Shown: positions 23,990 through 31,919, numbered from the stretch's first letter. The stretch: DNA of 31,919 bases from Parabacteroides timonensis (GCF_900128505.1 NZ_LT669940.1:684963-716881), one strand, 5' to 3'. Translations and numbers: made by a program. Notes: a model not told the origin generated them from the letters alone.

Positions 23990-25189
23990 TTATTTTTTTA
24001 CGGGATAATCCGGATAAAGCAGGTATTTCTTTCTCATCTGTTTATAACTGTCCAGTTCCGGTTTCCAGCTTTCCCGTATTTCCTCTTCCGATAATCCTCT
24101 CACGATTTGATATCTGAGTTCTTTTGTACCCGCTAGTAAATCGAACCAATGAGGGCGTGAGAAGAAGAAAGCCTGGTCTTTTCCGGCCTTATTATAGAAA
24201 TCGAGGAAGAAGTGTAAGCTCAGGCCACCTTCAAAAGGATATTCTCGAAGATCTATACCGTAGCACTCTTTGTCTTTTTGCAAGGGATTGGTATCGAACC
24301 CGGGAAGCGACACCGGAGTAAAAGAGAAATCCCCGTACTTCCTGTCCGGAAAACCGATTACCTGGAATGGGTAATAAGTACCACGTCCGATGCTGATATT
24401 TGTAGCTTCGAAGAAACAAAGCGAGGGATAGAGGCGGATCGACTGGTCGTTAGGCAGGTTGGGAGAGGGCTTGACCGGTAACCAGTAAGGATCTCCATGC
24501 CGCCAGTTCTCCATCTTGACAATATGCAACTTGCAACTGTCGGGTGAACTTTTCAGCCATCCTTCGCTGTTTATCATCCAGGCCAGTTCGCCAATCGTCA
24601 GGCCGTGTAATATAGGAAGAGGATCTACACCGACAAATGACTCGAATCCTTTTTTACGGATCGGTCCGTCTACGAAATCATTCGGGTTGGGGCGGTCGAG
24701 CACGATAAACTCTACTCCGTTTTCGGCACAAGCTTCCATCACATAATGCATCGTGCTTATGTAAGTATAAAAGCGGACTCCTACATCCTGTATATCGAAT
24801 ACGATTACATCCAGTCCTTGCAACTGTTCGGCTGTCGGCTTTTTATTTTTTCCATAGATAGATATAATAGGGATACCGGTCTTCAGGTCGCGGCTGTCTT
24901 TAATATCGGCTCCGGCATCTGCGGTTCCTCTGAAACCATGTTCGGGAGCAAATACTTTTTTTACCTGGATACCTTGCTCCAGTAAGGCGTCCAACAGATG
25001 CTTCTGCTGTTTCTCGAGGATAGATGTTTGGTTAACAACCAGTCCGACTTGTTTATCCTGTAACAGGCGGGTTACCACATCTATTCGTTCGGCTCCGAGT
25101 ACGAGGGGAGCCTGAGGGGTAATCGCTTGAATTCTAGGTAAAAATAGTATACCAAGAAGCCAAAGCGTAAGTCTGAAAACTGTTTTCAT
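23990..25189 (-). CDS. Exo-beta-N-acetylmuramidase NamZ-like (DUF1343)
   Basis: The protein has 399 residues with a signal peptide (about 1-22). The DUF1343/NamZ signature is clear: VGLVVNQTSI (about 49-58), VFAPEHGFRGTADAG (about 79-93), DVIVFDIQDVGVRFYTYIST (about 127-146), LDRPNPN (about 165-171) and GRGTYYPFQVIG (about 267-278). NamZ enzymes release terminal MurNAc from peptidoglycan fragments, which matters in MurNAc recycling (known in Bacillus and Tannerella). It is the only muramidase here, but the window also has a D-Ala-D-Ala dipeptidase and an M23 peptidase. Transcription follows its own promoter. Confidence 0.88.
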   Translation of the reverse strand: MKTVFRLTLWLLGILFLPRIQAITPQAPLVLGAERIDVVTRLLQDKQVGLVVNQTSILEKQQKHLLDALLEQGIQVKKVFAPEHGFRGTADAGADIKDSRDLKTGIPIISIYGKNKKPTAEQLQGLDVIVFDIQDVGVRFYTYISTMHYVMEACAENGVEFIVLDRPNPNDFVDGPIRKKGFESFVGVDPLPILHGLTIGELAWMINSEGWLKSSPDSCKLHIVKMENWRHGDPYWLPVKPSPNLPNDQSIRLYPSLCFFEATNISIGRGTYYPFQVIGFPDRKYGDFSFTPVSLPGFDTNPLQKDKECYGIDLREYPFEGGLSLHFFLDFYNKAGKDQAFFFSRPHWFDLLAGTKELRYQIVRGLSEEEIRESWKPELDSYKQMRKKYLLYPDYPVKK

Positions 25190-25216
25190 AATATGTTTCC
25201 TAATGTATCTTGGTTA

Positions 25217-25224
25217 CAAAAGTA
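25217..25224 (-). promoter_or_regulatory. Predicted -7 box of the NamZ-like gene
   Basis: The minus strand reads TACTTTTG, about 28 bp before the ATG at 25189. No clear -33 match is seen. Confidence 0.5.
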
Positions 25225-25345
25225 GCAAATGTTCGTTGCATAAAAGCTATAGAGCGGATTAAAAGTGTTTATATTTAACATGTTTCCCATGAACTATCCG
25301 CTTCTTCATCCTGTTGAAATATCGTAAACATAAATGAATAATTAT

Positions 25346-25528
25346 ATGGCAACGAAATTACCAAGAATCAAAGAAAAAGCGAAAACAGAAGCTTTAGTAC
25401 TGGATCGTAAAGAAGGACGTTATCCGGTGCAGCAGGTAGCAACCCAAGGAAAAGTGACTAAAAAGGAGGTGAAAGAGGCCGTGCGTGAGATAAATCCTGA
25501 TGAAGACAGTCTGGGCTGCCGCGGTTGA
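25346..25528 (+). CDS. Small basic protein of unknown function
   Basis: The protein has 60 residues from the ATG at 25346; another in-frame ATG at 25334 would give 64. It is highly charged (KLPRIKEKAKTEALVLDRKE), with a putative short helix-turn-helix-like region, VATQGKVTKKEVKEAVREI (about 33-51), and a C-terminal acidic DEDS then LGCRG. I do not recognise the family. The spacing resembles that of small proteins in which a conserved terminal helix follows a VT/VS-K-x-E motif (DUF3606-like), but that is weak. It precedes the HD-domain gene by 48 bp. Confidence 0.6.
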   Translation: MATKLPRIKEKAKTEALVLDRKEGRYPVQQVATQGKVTKKEVKEAVREINPDEDSLGCRG

Positions 25529-25542
25529 TTTTAAAATATGTG

Positions 25543-25550
25543 TATCTTTG
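25543..25550 (+). promoter_or_regulatory. Predicted -7 box of the HD-domain gene
   Basis: TATCTTTG is a full -7 match, 26 bp before the ATG. The nearest TTG (25525-25527) is too close for a standard -33 box. Confidence 0.5.
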
Positions 25551-25576
25551 CGGTCTGAATATAAAGCATAGATAAA

Positions 25577-26119
25577 ATGAATCCTCTTGATATTATTTCA
25601 AAGTATTATCCGGCAGAATCGGATGCCTGGCATATTTTAGTAACACACAGTCGTAGTGTAGCCGACAAAGCGTTAAGCATTGCCCGCTTGCACCCGGAAA
25701 TGGATCTCGATCTTCCGTTTATAGAAGAAGCTGCTATGCTTCATGATATCGGCATATTTCAGTGTAACGCACCGGAGATCGATTGCCATGGTTCGGCAGA
25801 ATATATTTGTCATGGTTATTTAGGTGCCGACCTGATGCGGCAAGAAGGCTTCCCGCGTCATGCTCTGGTATGCGAACGGCATACAGGAACCGGTATCACC
25901 CTGGAAATGATAGAAGAGAGACACCTTCCGTTGCCTCACCGGGTCATGGTGCCGGTTTCGTTGGAAGAGCAATTGATTTGCTTTGCCGACAAATTTTATA
26001 GTAAGACGAAGTTAGATAAAGAGAAGCCGGTCGAGAAAGTAAAACAAGGTCTTGTAAAGTATGGCGAGGAGACCGTTATACGTTTTGATAACTGGTGTAA
26101 ACTCTTTTTAGGGGAATAA
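25577..26119 (+). CDS. HD-domain phosphohydrolase
   Basis: The protein has 180 residues. It has the HD signature: H24 (VTHSRSVADKAL), the H56-D57 doublet in MLHDIGIFQCN, later ERHTGTG (about 98-104) and ICFADKFYSK (about 136-145), with the Asp expected to complete the metal site. This group acts on nucleotides or phosphorylated small molecules; the substrate is unknown. It is a stand-alone HD domain without a regulatory module. It precedes the LptD-like gene by 110 bp of non-coding DNA. Confidence 0.82.
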   Translation: MNPLDIISKYYPAESDAWHILVTHSRSVADKALSIARLHPEMDLDLPFIEEAAMLHDIGIFQCNAPEIDCHGSAEYICHGYLGADLMRQEGFPRHALVCERHTGTGITLEMIEERHLPLPHRVMVPVSLEEQLICFADKFYSKTKLDKEKPVEKVKQGLVKYGEETVIRFDNWCKLFLGE

Positions 26120-26145
26120 AAGCAGAAGGGCTCATTAATTTGTTA

Positions 26146-26153
26146 TACATTTG
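26146..26153 (+). promoter_or_regulatory. Predicted -7 box of the LptD-like gene
   Basis: TACATTTG lies 77 bp before the ATG at 26230. No clear -33 box is visible. Confidence 0.4.
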
Positions 26154-26229
26154 CATGCTGTAACAATTCAGTTGATAGTTCTTTCGCTTTTATGTGTCAA
26201 CTATCATCTGTCATCTGTCAACTTAATTA

Positions 26230-28965
26230 ATGAAATACAGAGGCTTAATTATCCTATTATATTTCCTCGCCGGGGCTTTGATGATGTATTCGCAGGAGCT
26301 GGTTGCCCCGACGGATACTGTGTTGGCTGTTGTTGGGGATACCATAGTCCCTGTTGCGACCGACAGTACAGTCTTAGCTTCTGATACTGTTCCCAAGAAG
26401 CAGACCGGCCTGGATGCTCCTGTGGCTTACCAGGCTAAAGACTCTATCGTAATGACTGCAGGTAACTGGGCTTATCTGTACGGTGAAGGCGATGTTAAGT
26501 ACCAGCAAATCGGACTACAGGCGGAAGTGATCGAGATGAATATGGACAGCAGTCTGGTATTCGCGAAGTTCGGCCTCGATTCGATCGGTGACGAGTTCGG
26601 TTATCCTTTATTCAAGGATGGCGATCAGGAGTATGAATCGAAGACGATGCGTTATAACTTTACGACCCGGAAGGGATATATCACCGATGTGATTACCCAG
26701 CAAGGGGAAGGGTATGTAACTGCCGGGCGTACAAAGAAGATGGACGACGATGTATTGAACATGGTAGGCGGTAAATATACGACCTGCGATGAACACGATC
26801 ATCCTCACTTCTATATTCAGATGACCAAAGCCAAGGTCCGGCCTAAAAAGAATATCGTTACAGGCCCTGTTTATATGGTTATTGAAGATGTACCGCTATA
26901 TCCGATCGGATTGCCTTTTTGTTTCTTCCCTTTCTCGAGTACCTATTCATCCGGTGTGATTATGCCGACGTATACCGACGACTCCAATCGTGGGTTCGGT
27001 TTACGTGACGGGGGATATTACTTTGCCTTAAGCGATTATATCGATCTGGCTGTTACCGGTGAGATATATACCAAAGGTTCATGGGGGCTTCAGGCGCAAT
27101 CCTCTTATAGGAAACGATACCTGTTCTCCGGTAATTTCAATGCCGCTTACCAGGTAACGAAGTTTGGTGATAAAGGGCTTCCCGACTATAGTTTGAATAA
27201 AGACTTCCGGTTGAACTGGACACACTCGCAAGACCCGAAAGCAAATCCGTACCGTACTTTCTCTGCCAGTGTGAACTTCTCGACCAGTAGTTTCGACCGT
27301 AATAAAGCGAACGGTTTCTTAAATACGAATAACTCGGACGCTATCTCGAATACAAAAGGTTCGAGTATCAATATAACACAACGTTTTCCGAATAACCCGC
27401 TTTCTCTTTCCGCTACAATGAATGTCAACCAGTCATCCAGGGACTCGTCTATCGCTGTCACCTTGCCTAACCTGACAATCACATTGAGCCGTATCTTCCC
27501 GTTCAAACGTAAGAACCCTATCGGAAAAGAACGTTGGTATGAAAAGATTTCGATGAGTTATTCCGGCTATTTCAAGAATAGTATCACAACAAAGGAAAAC
27601 TTATTATTCAAGTCAAATCTTATCAAGGACTGGAAGAACTCGATGGAACATAGTATTCCGGTCAGTGCCACGTTTACGGCATTTAAATATATCAACATTT
27701 CTCCTTCATTTAATTATAAGGAAAGCTGGTATACAAGTAAGATTACGAAACAGTTCGACCCGAAATTGAACAGCCTGGTAAACCGTGATACAACCTATGG
27801 ATTTTACCGTATCTACAATTATAACGCATCTGTATCTGCTTCGACTACCTTATATGGTTTCTATAAACCGCTTCCTTTCCTGGGAGATAAGGTGCAGATG
27901 ATCCGTCACCGCTTTGAGCCGTCTGTCAGCATTAGTGCAGCTCCCGACTTTGGGGGAAGTCTTTTCGGTTTCTACGATCATTACCAGTATATCGATGCTA
28001 ACGGCGATCCGATCGATTATGTTTATTCTCCTTTCGCGCATAACGGTTCTATCCCTAATGGAAAGCAGGGGAGCTTGAACTTTACGTTGGATAACAATGT
28101 CGAAATGAAAATCAAATCCGATCGTGACACTACCGGCTTCCGTAAGATCAGCCTGATCGATAAGTTATCGTTGGGAATGAGTTATAATATGGCTGCCGAC
28201 TCCTTCAAATGGAGTGACCTGTCTGTCGGTTTACGTCTTAAGTTCTCGAAAAGCTATACCTTAAATCTGAACGGAACTTTTGATACCTATACTTACAAAG
28301 CGGACAGCAAGGGTAACCCTGTCAGGGTAGATATTCCACGTTGGAAAGCAGGAAAAGGTATCGGCCGTTTGCGTAATACCGGAACCAGCTTCGCTTATAC
28401 CTTTAATAACGATACCTTTAAGAAATGGTTCGGAGGTGGAACCGACAGCAACATACCTGAAGATAATATCGGCGATGGCGAACTCGAAGACCTGACTGCC
28501 GAGAATCCCGATGATGCCAATCCACCGGAAGAGAAGGAGGGTGGTCGTCTGCGTGGAAAGAAGAAAGATACCGGCGAGTATGATTCGGATGGTTATCTGA
28601 TCACTAAGATCCCATGGAGTTTATCATTCAATTACAGTATGCAGTTGCGTTACGGAGACTTCGATCCCAACAAGTTGGAGTATAAATACAAACTGACGCA
28701 TGCATTGAGTTTTAACGGAAATATCCAGCCGACCAAGAACTGGAGTTTTAACTTCAATGCCACTTACGACTTCGACAATAACAAGATTTCGTTCATGACT
28801 TGTAATGTCACCCGTAATCTGCACTGTTTCCAGATGTCAGCAAGTTTTGTACCGGTAGGGCCGTATAAATCGTACACCTTCTCTATCGCTGTAAGTTCTT
28901 CCTTGTTGAAAGACCTGAAGTATAACCAGAGCAGTAATGTGCGTGAAGGGCAAAGCTGGTATTAA
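26230..28965 (+). CDS. lptD: LptD-like LPS-assembly outer-membrane protein
   Basis: The protein has 911 residues: a signal peptide (about 1-21, MMYSQ), an OstA/LptA-like beta-jellyroll (about 70-175: AYLYGEGDVKYQQIGLQAEV, DVITQQGEGYVTAGRTKK) and a large beta-barrel to the C-terminus (VREGQSWY). It inserts LPS or LOS into the outer leaflet. At about residues 742-775 an acidic linker (PEDNIGDGELEDLTAE, then a basic GRLRGKKKD) interrupts the barrel, probably as a loop. It ends 2 bp before the convergent ung gene. lptE and the other lpt genes are not in the window. Confidence 0.85.
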   Translation: MKYRGLIILLYFLAGALMMYSQELVAPTDTVLAVVGDTIVPVATDSTVLASDTVPKKQTGLDAPVAYQAKDSIVMTAGNWAYLYGEGDVKYQQIGLQAEVIEMNMDSSLVFAKFGLDSIGDEFGYPLFKDGDQEYESKTMRYNFTTRKGYITDVITQQGEGYVTAGRTKKMDDDVLNMVGGKYTTCDEHDHPHFYIQMTKAKVRPKKNIVTGPVYMVIEDVPLYPIGLPFCFFPFSSTYSSGVIMPTYTDDSNRGFGLRDGGYYFALSDYIDLAVTGEIYTKGSWGLQAQSSYRKRYLFSGNFNAAYQVTKFGDKGLPDYSLNKDFRLNWTHSQDPKANPYRTFSASVNFSTSSFDRNKANGFLNTNNSDAISNTKGSSINITQRFPNNPLSLSATMNVNQSSRDSSIAVTLPNLTITLSRIFPFKRKNPIGKERWYEKISMSYSGYFKNSITTKENLLFKSNLIKDWKNSMEHSIPVSATFTAFKYINISPSFNYKESWYTSKITKQFDPKLNSLVNRDTTYGFYRIYNYNASVSASTTLYGFYKPLPFLGDKVQMIRHRFEPSVSISAAPDFGGSLFGFYDHYQYIDANGDPIDYVYSPFAHNGSIPNGKQGSLNFTLDNNVEMKIKSDRDTTGFRKISLIDKLSLGMSYNMAADSFKWSDLSVGLRLKFSKSYTLNLNGTFDTYTYKADSKGNPVRVDIPRWKAGKGIGRLRNTGTSFAYTFNNDTFKKWFGGGTDSNIPEDNIGDGELEDLTAENPDDANPPEEKEGGRLRGKKKDTGEYDSDGYLITKIPWSLSFNYSMQLRYGDFDPNKLEYKYKLTHALSFNGNIQPTKNWSFNFNATYDFDNNKISFMTCNVTRNLHCFQMSASFVPVGPYKSYTFSIAVSSSLLKDLKYNQSSNVREGQSWY

Positions 28966-28967
28966 TG

Positions 28968-29630
28968 TTACCATTCAATAGGTGTCTGACCTGTCGCTAT
29001 CAGGTAATCGTTCGCCTTGCTGAAATGCTTGTTCCCGAAGAAGCCGCGATAAGCCGAAAGGGGTGAAGGGTGTGCTGACTTCAATATCATATTACGTGAA
29101 GCATCGATGAATGCACCTTTCCGTTGTGCGTATGATCCCCAGAGGATATAAACGATATGGCTACGTTCTTCAGCCAGTTTGTGAATGACAGCGTCGGTAA
29201 ATGCCTCCCATCCTCTGTTCTGGTGTGAACCGGCCTGATGTGCACGAACCGTCAGTGTTGCGTTCAGTAATAACACGCCTTGGTCAGCCCAGCGCAACAG
29301 ATTACCGCTGTTGGGCATCGGTTTACCAAGGTCGCTTTCTATTTCTTTGAATATATTGATCAGAGAAGGAGGGAAAGGCGTTCCGTCCTGCACCGAAAAA
29401 CAAAGCCCATGCGCTTGTCCCGGCTCGTGATAAGGGTCCTGTCCCAGTATGACCACTTTTACCTTTTCAAACGGGCAATGTTCAAAAGCATTAAAGATAT
29501 AAGGTCCGGGAGGATATACGGCTCCCTGACGGTATTCCTGTTTTACAAAGTTGATCAGCTCATTAAAATAACTTTTCTCAAATTCAGGAGCTAACCGTTC
29601 TTTCCAGCTTTTTTCGATCTTTACATCCAT
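28968..29630 (-). CDS. ung: Uracil-DNA glycosylase (family 1)
   Basis: The protein has 220 residues from the ATG at 29630; an in-frame TTG at 29648 is rejected because it would lie against the asnA stop. GQDPYHEPGQAHG (63-75, catalytic D65), LLLNATLTVR and HPSPLSAYRGFFG (with the family's essential His) are all present. It removes uracil from DNA in base excision repair. It follows asnA by 18 bp and is probably co-transcribed with it. It converges on the LptD-like gene with no intervening terminator. Confidence 0.95.
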   Translation of the reverse strand: MDVKIEKSWKERLAPEFEKSYFNELINFVKQEYRQGAVYPPGPYIFNAFEHCPFEKVKVVILGQDPYHEPGQAHGLCFSVQDGTPFPPSLINIFKEIESDLGKPMPNSGNLLRWADQGVLLLNATLTVRAHQAGSHQNRGWEAFTDAVIHKLAEERSHIVYILWGSYAQRKGAFIDASRNMILKSAHPSPLSAYRGFFGNKHFSKANDYLIATGQTPIEW

Positions 29631-29648
29631 ATTTATATCAATTGTCAA

Positions 29649-30686
29649 CTAAATTAAGTGCATTCCTGCTGCACGGGCTTCCTGACGCATCTCTTCCGGC
29701 CAGATACTTGCTTGTATCTCTCCGATATGGGCTTTGCGCAGATAGAACATACACAAACGACTTTGTCCGATACCACCACCGATGCTTTGGGGCAGTTCGC
29801 CGCTCAGTAGACGTTTGTGGAAGTATAGTTCTCTCTTTTCTTCGGCATTAGAGATCTTAAGTTGACGTTCCAAAGCTTCTTTATCCACACGGATACCCAT
29901 AGACGATAATTCAAGCGAGCGGTTCAATACATCGTCCCAAACCAGCAAATCGCCATTCAGTCCGGTCTGGCCGTTTTCAGCCACAGTCGACCAGTCGTCG
30001 TAGTCCGGGGCACGTCCGTCATGCTTCTCTCCGTTGCTCAGTTTACATCCGATACCGATAATAAATACGGCTCCGTATTCCTTGCAAATAGCGTCTTCCC
30101 GTTCTTTCGGTGTAAAGGTAGGATATTTTTGCAATAAATCCTCGGAATGAATGAAATGAATCTGCTGCGGAAGTGCCGGTCGGATGTTCGGGAACATTTC
30201 GTAAACCAGATATTCGGTGCGAACCATAGCGGCATAAATACGCCGTACGATCTCTTTTAGATATTCGATATTGCGTTCACTGGGGCTCATAACCCGTTCC
30301 CAGTCCCACTGGTCTACATACAGTGAATGGAGATTACCCAGTTCTTCATCCGAACGGATAGCATTCATATCGGTATAGATTCCGTAGCCTTCTTCAATAT
30401 TATAGTCGGCCAGGGTAAGACGTTTCCACTTGGCCAGTGAATGTACGATTTCGGCTTTTGAGTCGTTCAAGTCCTTGATCGGAAAGGTCACGGCACGTTC
30501 CGTCCCGTTTAGGTCATCGTTGATACCCATCCCTTTAAGAACGAATAAAGGTGCCGTAACACGGCGTAGCCGTAGTTCGGAAGATAAATTTTGCTGGAAA
30601 AAGTCTTTGATTTTCTTAATCCCCATTTCTGTCTGAGATAAGTTAAGCAAAGCTTTATATCCTGCAGGTTTAATTAAATAGCTCAT
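29649..30686 (-). CDS. asnA: Aspartate--ammonia ligase (asparagine synthetase A)
   Basis: The protein has 345 residues, close to the E. coli enzyme (330). It has the class-II aaRS-like fold signature: LRLRRVTAPLFVLKGMGIND (about 36-55), SLYVDQWDWERVM (about 121-133), VFIIGIGCKLSNGEKHDGRAPDYDDW, and the C-terminal GGGIGQSRLCMFYL. It makes asparagine from aspartate and ammonia with ATP. It is first in the asnA-ung unit and has a good promoter at 30724-30753. Confidence 0.95.
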   Translation of the reverse strand: MSYLIKPAGYKALLNLSQTEMGIKKIKDFFQQNLSSELRLRRVTAPLFVLKGMGINDDLNGTERAVTFPIKDLNDSKAEIVHSLAKWKRLTLADYNIEEGYGIYTDMNAIRSDEELGNLHSLYVDQWDWERVMSPSERNIEYLKEIVRRIYAAMVRTEYLVYEMFPNIRPALPQQIHFIHSEDLLQKYPTFTPKEREDAICKEYGAVFIIGIGCKLSNGEKHDGRAPDYDDWSTVAENGQTGLNGDLLVWDDVLNRSLELSSMGIRVDKEALERQLKISNAEEKRELYFHKRLLSGELPQSIGGGIGQSRLCMFYLRKAHIGEIQASIWPEEMRQEARAAGMHLI

Positions 30687-30723
30687 ATACTTGTTGTGCT
30701 TTGTGTTTGTAAAATATGCGTGG

Positions 30724-30753
30724 CAAAGATAATGATTAATGGTAAAATAGCAA
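30724..30753 (-). promoter_or_regulatory. Promoter of asnA-ung
   Basis: On the minus strand TTG (30753-30751), 19 bp, then TATCTTTG (30731-30724), about 38 bp before the asnA ATG. Confidence 0.65.
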
Positions 30754-30871
30754 TGCGAAAGCCGTTTTTATTTGCAAAATGGCAGGATATATGGCAATGA
30801 TGATTGCAAAATATCAAAACATGTGTTGTATAACAGAAAAAGAAAGATTGTAAAAACTCTTAGCCGCTACA

Positions 30872-30903
30872 TTTGCTTTCCTGCGATATTATATTTACTT
30901 TTG
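30872..30903 (+). promoter_or_regulatory. Promoter of tRNA-Arg
   Basis: TTTG (30872-30875), 20 bp, then TACTTTTG (30896-30903): a full consensus, 10 bp before the tRNA. Confidence 0.8.
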
Positions 30904-30913
30904 CACCGTCTTT

Positions 30914-30986
30914 GGCCTGGTAGCTTAGTGAATAGAGCGTCAGATTCCGGTTCTGAAGGTCGAGGGTTTGAATCCCTCCCGGGTCA
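30914..30986 (+). tRNA. tRNA-Arg (anticodon CCG)
   Basis: The sequence folds as a complete 73-nt cloverleaf. The acceptor stem is ggcctgg/ccgggtc (two G-U pairs), the D-stem gctt/gagc, and the anticodon stem tcaga/tctga with loop ttccggt, giving anticodon CCG (codon CGG, Arg). The T-stem is gaggg/ccctc with loop tttgaat. The discriminator is A and CCA is not encoded. It is a single tRNA with its own promoter and terminator. Confidence 0.93.
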
Positions 30987-31008
30987 CAGTTTACGATAGT
31001 AGACATTG

Positions 31009-31046
31009 GCGACACCTCTTATAGGGGTGTCGCTTTTTGTTTTTTA
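31009..31046 (+). terminator. Terminator of tRNA-Arg
   Basis: gcgacacc (31009-31016) and ggtgtcgc (31026-31033) form a perfect 8-bp stem, followed by a T-rich tract (31034-31046). Confidence 0.9.
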
Positions 31047-31053
31047 GAGTCTA

Positions 31054-31290
31054 CTAATTTTCATCTTGCCCACCCAATCTCTGGAATATAGTTTTGAAGT
31101 AGCAAAGATCAGATATAATCTTTATGATACTGGCTGCATCGTTAGGCTCTCCATTTTCTCCATATATAGCGAGAAGATATATTACTTTATCAAAAGTTTC
31201 CAATTGATAATTCAATATGTCCGGATTCTCTTGACATGTTTTGATGCTCTTAATTAATAATGGTGTTAGTTTAATTCCTTCGACAATCAT
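31054..31290 (-). CDS. Small hypothetical protein
   Basis: The protein has 78 residues, starting at the ATG at 31290 after a purine-rich stretch (ggagctcc). It looks helical and is rich in Ile, Leu and Lys (LTPLLIKSIKTCQENP, then FDKVIYLLAIYGE). No family is recognised. It lies just beyond the tRNA terminator, in DNA that looks accessory. It could be real, since the composition is protein-like, or spurious. Confidence 0.45.
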   Translation of the reverse strand: MIVEGIKLTPLLIKSIKTCQENPDILNYQLETFDKVIYLLAIYGENGEPNDAASIIKIISDLCYFKTIFQRLGGQDEN

Positions 31291-31365
31291 AATGGAGCTC
31301 CTTTCTGTTTGAGGATTGTTATTCCGCTTTGCGGACTTGATGCGGTTAATGAATTTGATTTCATT

Positions 31366-31440
31366 CGATGGTATTGTTTAGCTTATAGGCAGAAAAAAAA
31401 GAACGGCTGCCATTTCCCGTGTCGCTAAACAATACCATCG
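31366..31440. repeat. 17-bp inverted repeat pair with a third partial copy
   Basis: cgatggtattgtttagc (31366-31382) is the exact reverse complement of 31424-31440, with a 41-nt spacer that itself contains ggcag/ctgcc (31388-31392 / 31407-31411). A third copy, atggtattgttcagc (31593-31607), matches the first in 14 of 15 positions and is inverted relative to the second. Confidence 0.8.
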
Positions 31441-31646
31441 TCCACTCCGTAGAGCAAAAGAAAGTCAGGAAAGGCAACCGCCTTTTCATTATGTATCATT
31501 TTCGTGATTACACGAAAATAGTATATGTCGGACATAAAAGCCCGACATATTACATTGAGCAATTAACCGCCGCTCTACGTCATGGATACACCATGGTATT
31601 GTTCAGCACTACAAAAATACGGAATGTTTTTGGAATATCAATGTAG
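31419..31646 (+). CDS. Doubtful small ORF across the hairpin cluster
   Basis: This 75-codon frame has a GTG start at 31419; an ATG at 31491 would give 51 residues. It encodes a basic, Tyr-rich sequence (MYHFRDYTKIVYVGHKSP). Its 5' part overlaps the right arm of the 17-bp inverted repeat and its middle is made of hairpins, so base pairing rather than coding may shape the sequence. No family is recognised. Confidence 0.25.
   Translation: MSLNNTIVHSVEQKKVRKGNRLFIMYHFRDYTKIVYVGHKSPTYYIEQLTAALRHGYTMVLFSTTKIRNVFGISM
31470..31550. repeat. Cluster of three consecutive perfect hairpins
   Basis: Three stems follow each other: aaaggc/gccttt (31470-31485, loop aacc), attttcgtg/cacgaaaat (31498-31519, loop atta) and atatgtcgg/ccgacatat (31523-31550, 10-nt loop). 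A fourth, tccgc/gcgga, is at 31323-31335. Such density suggests a structured RNA or a folded single-strand DNA site. Confidence 0.6.
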
Positions 31647-31919
31647 GGACTGCTTATCTTAGTTATCATTAAATAGAGCTATTATTGCAACAAAAGTTTT
31701 TCAAAATAAATCCTTCATTCCTTCATTTGATTAGTTATTTGATTGATTGCCTTGTGCTTGTGGCTGAATGAATTCTGAATAAATGAAGGAAGTATCTTAC
31801 ATTTCTGATTTTTTCATTCATTAATGATACCATCTGATGCCATAAAAAGAGTAAGTATTCACCTACTGGTTGTTAGTTAGCATATTCTATTTTAATGCAT
31901 AACCGCTTACTTCTTAGTA
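31647..31919. other. AT-rich non-coding end of window with short repeats
   Basis: No ORF is supported. The 8-mer ccttcatt is in tandem (31712-31727), and ttccttcattt (31718-31728) is the reverse complement of aaatgaaggaa (31781-31791). tcattaatga is palindromic near 31817-31826. The DNA may be a regulatory or origin-like region of an element that continues beyond the window. Confidence 0.35.

Noticed and set aside
30772..30999. 75-codon plus-strand frame
   Set aside because: It covers the tRNA-Arg gene and its promoter; the tRNA explains the sequence.
1..31919. CRISPR array or insertion sequence
   Set aside because: No regularly spaced repeat series, cas gene or transposase was found; the repeats present are pairs or triples in non-CRISPR layouts.

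Overview
The window looks like chromosomal DNA of a gut Bacteroidales, most likely a Parabacteroides-type species. The reasons are the recurring Bacteroidota promoter pattern (a TTTG-like -33 box about 19-21 bp before TAnnTTTG), the absence of strong Shine-Dalgarno sequences, the order DUF6089 - uppS - bamA - ompH - ompH - murI, the lipoproteins, and a large secreted protein ending in what looks like a DUF6383 domain. Species assignment is an inference.

Layout. (1) 1-3744: a large surface-protein gene behind a segment bounded by perfect 19-bp inverted repeats (195-213 / 352-370). The only good promoter in that segment points away from the gene, so this reads as an invertible promoter captured in the OFF orientation. 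(2) 3775-6990: a small accessory island downstream of comF, holding an orphan HigA-type antitoxin, an RloA/RloB (AbiL-like) pair and a HigB/HigA-type toxin-antitoxin pair. The modules are separated by copies of the 3' end of comF: an 80-bp copy with 79 identities at 6169-6248, and a 19-bp copy at 4121-4139. No integrase is present. (3) 6994-10119: comF, recX and prmC on the minus strand, with ribD divergent. (4) 10229-18641: an envelope-biogenesis run on the plus strand (lipoprotein, DUF6089 barrel, uppS, bamA, two OmpH/Skp chaperones, murI, VanX-like dipeptidase). (5) 18638-20450: YccF-like membrane protein and an M23 peptidase, both minus. (6) 20627-25189: two META/HslJ lipoproteins (plus), a sensor histidine kinase and a NamZ/DUF1343 muramidase (minus). 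(7) 25346-28965: a small protein, an HD-domain hydrolase and an LptD-like protein (plus). (8) 28968-30686: ung and asnA (minus). (9) 30914-31919: tRNA-Arg(CCG) with its own promoter and terminator, then AT-rich, hairpin-rich accessory DNA with weak small ORFs, cut by the window edge.

The genes centre on the cell envelope: undecaprenyl carrier synthesis (UppS), outer-membrane protein insertion (BamA with OmpH), LPS export (LptD), and peptidoglycan synthesis and recycling (MurI, D-Ala-D-Ala dipeptidase, NamZ, M23). The two strongest leads are the OFF-oriented invertible promoter in front of the surface protein, and the comF 3' end serving as a repeated junction that has collected defence and toxin-antitoxin modules like cassettes.
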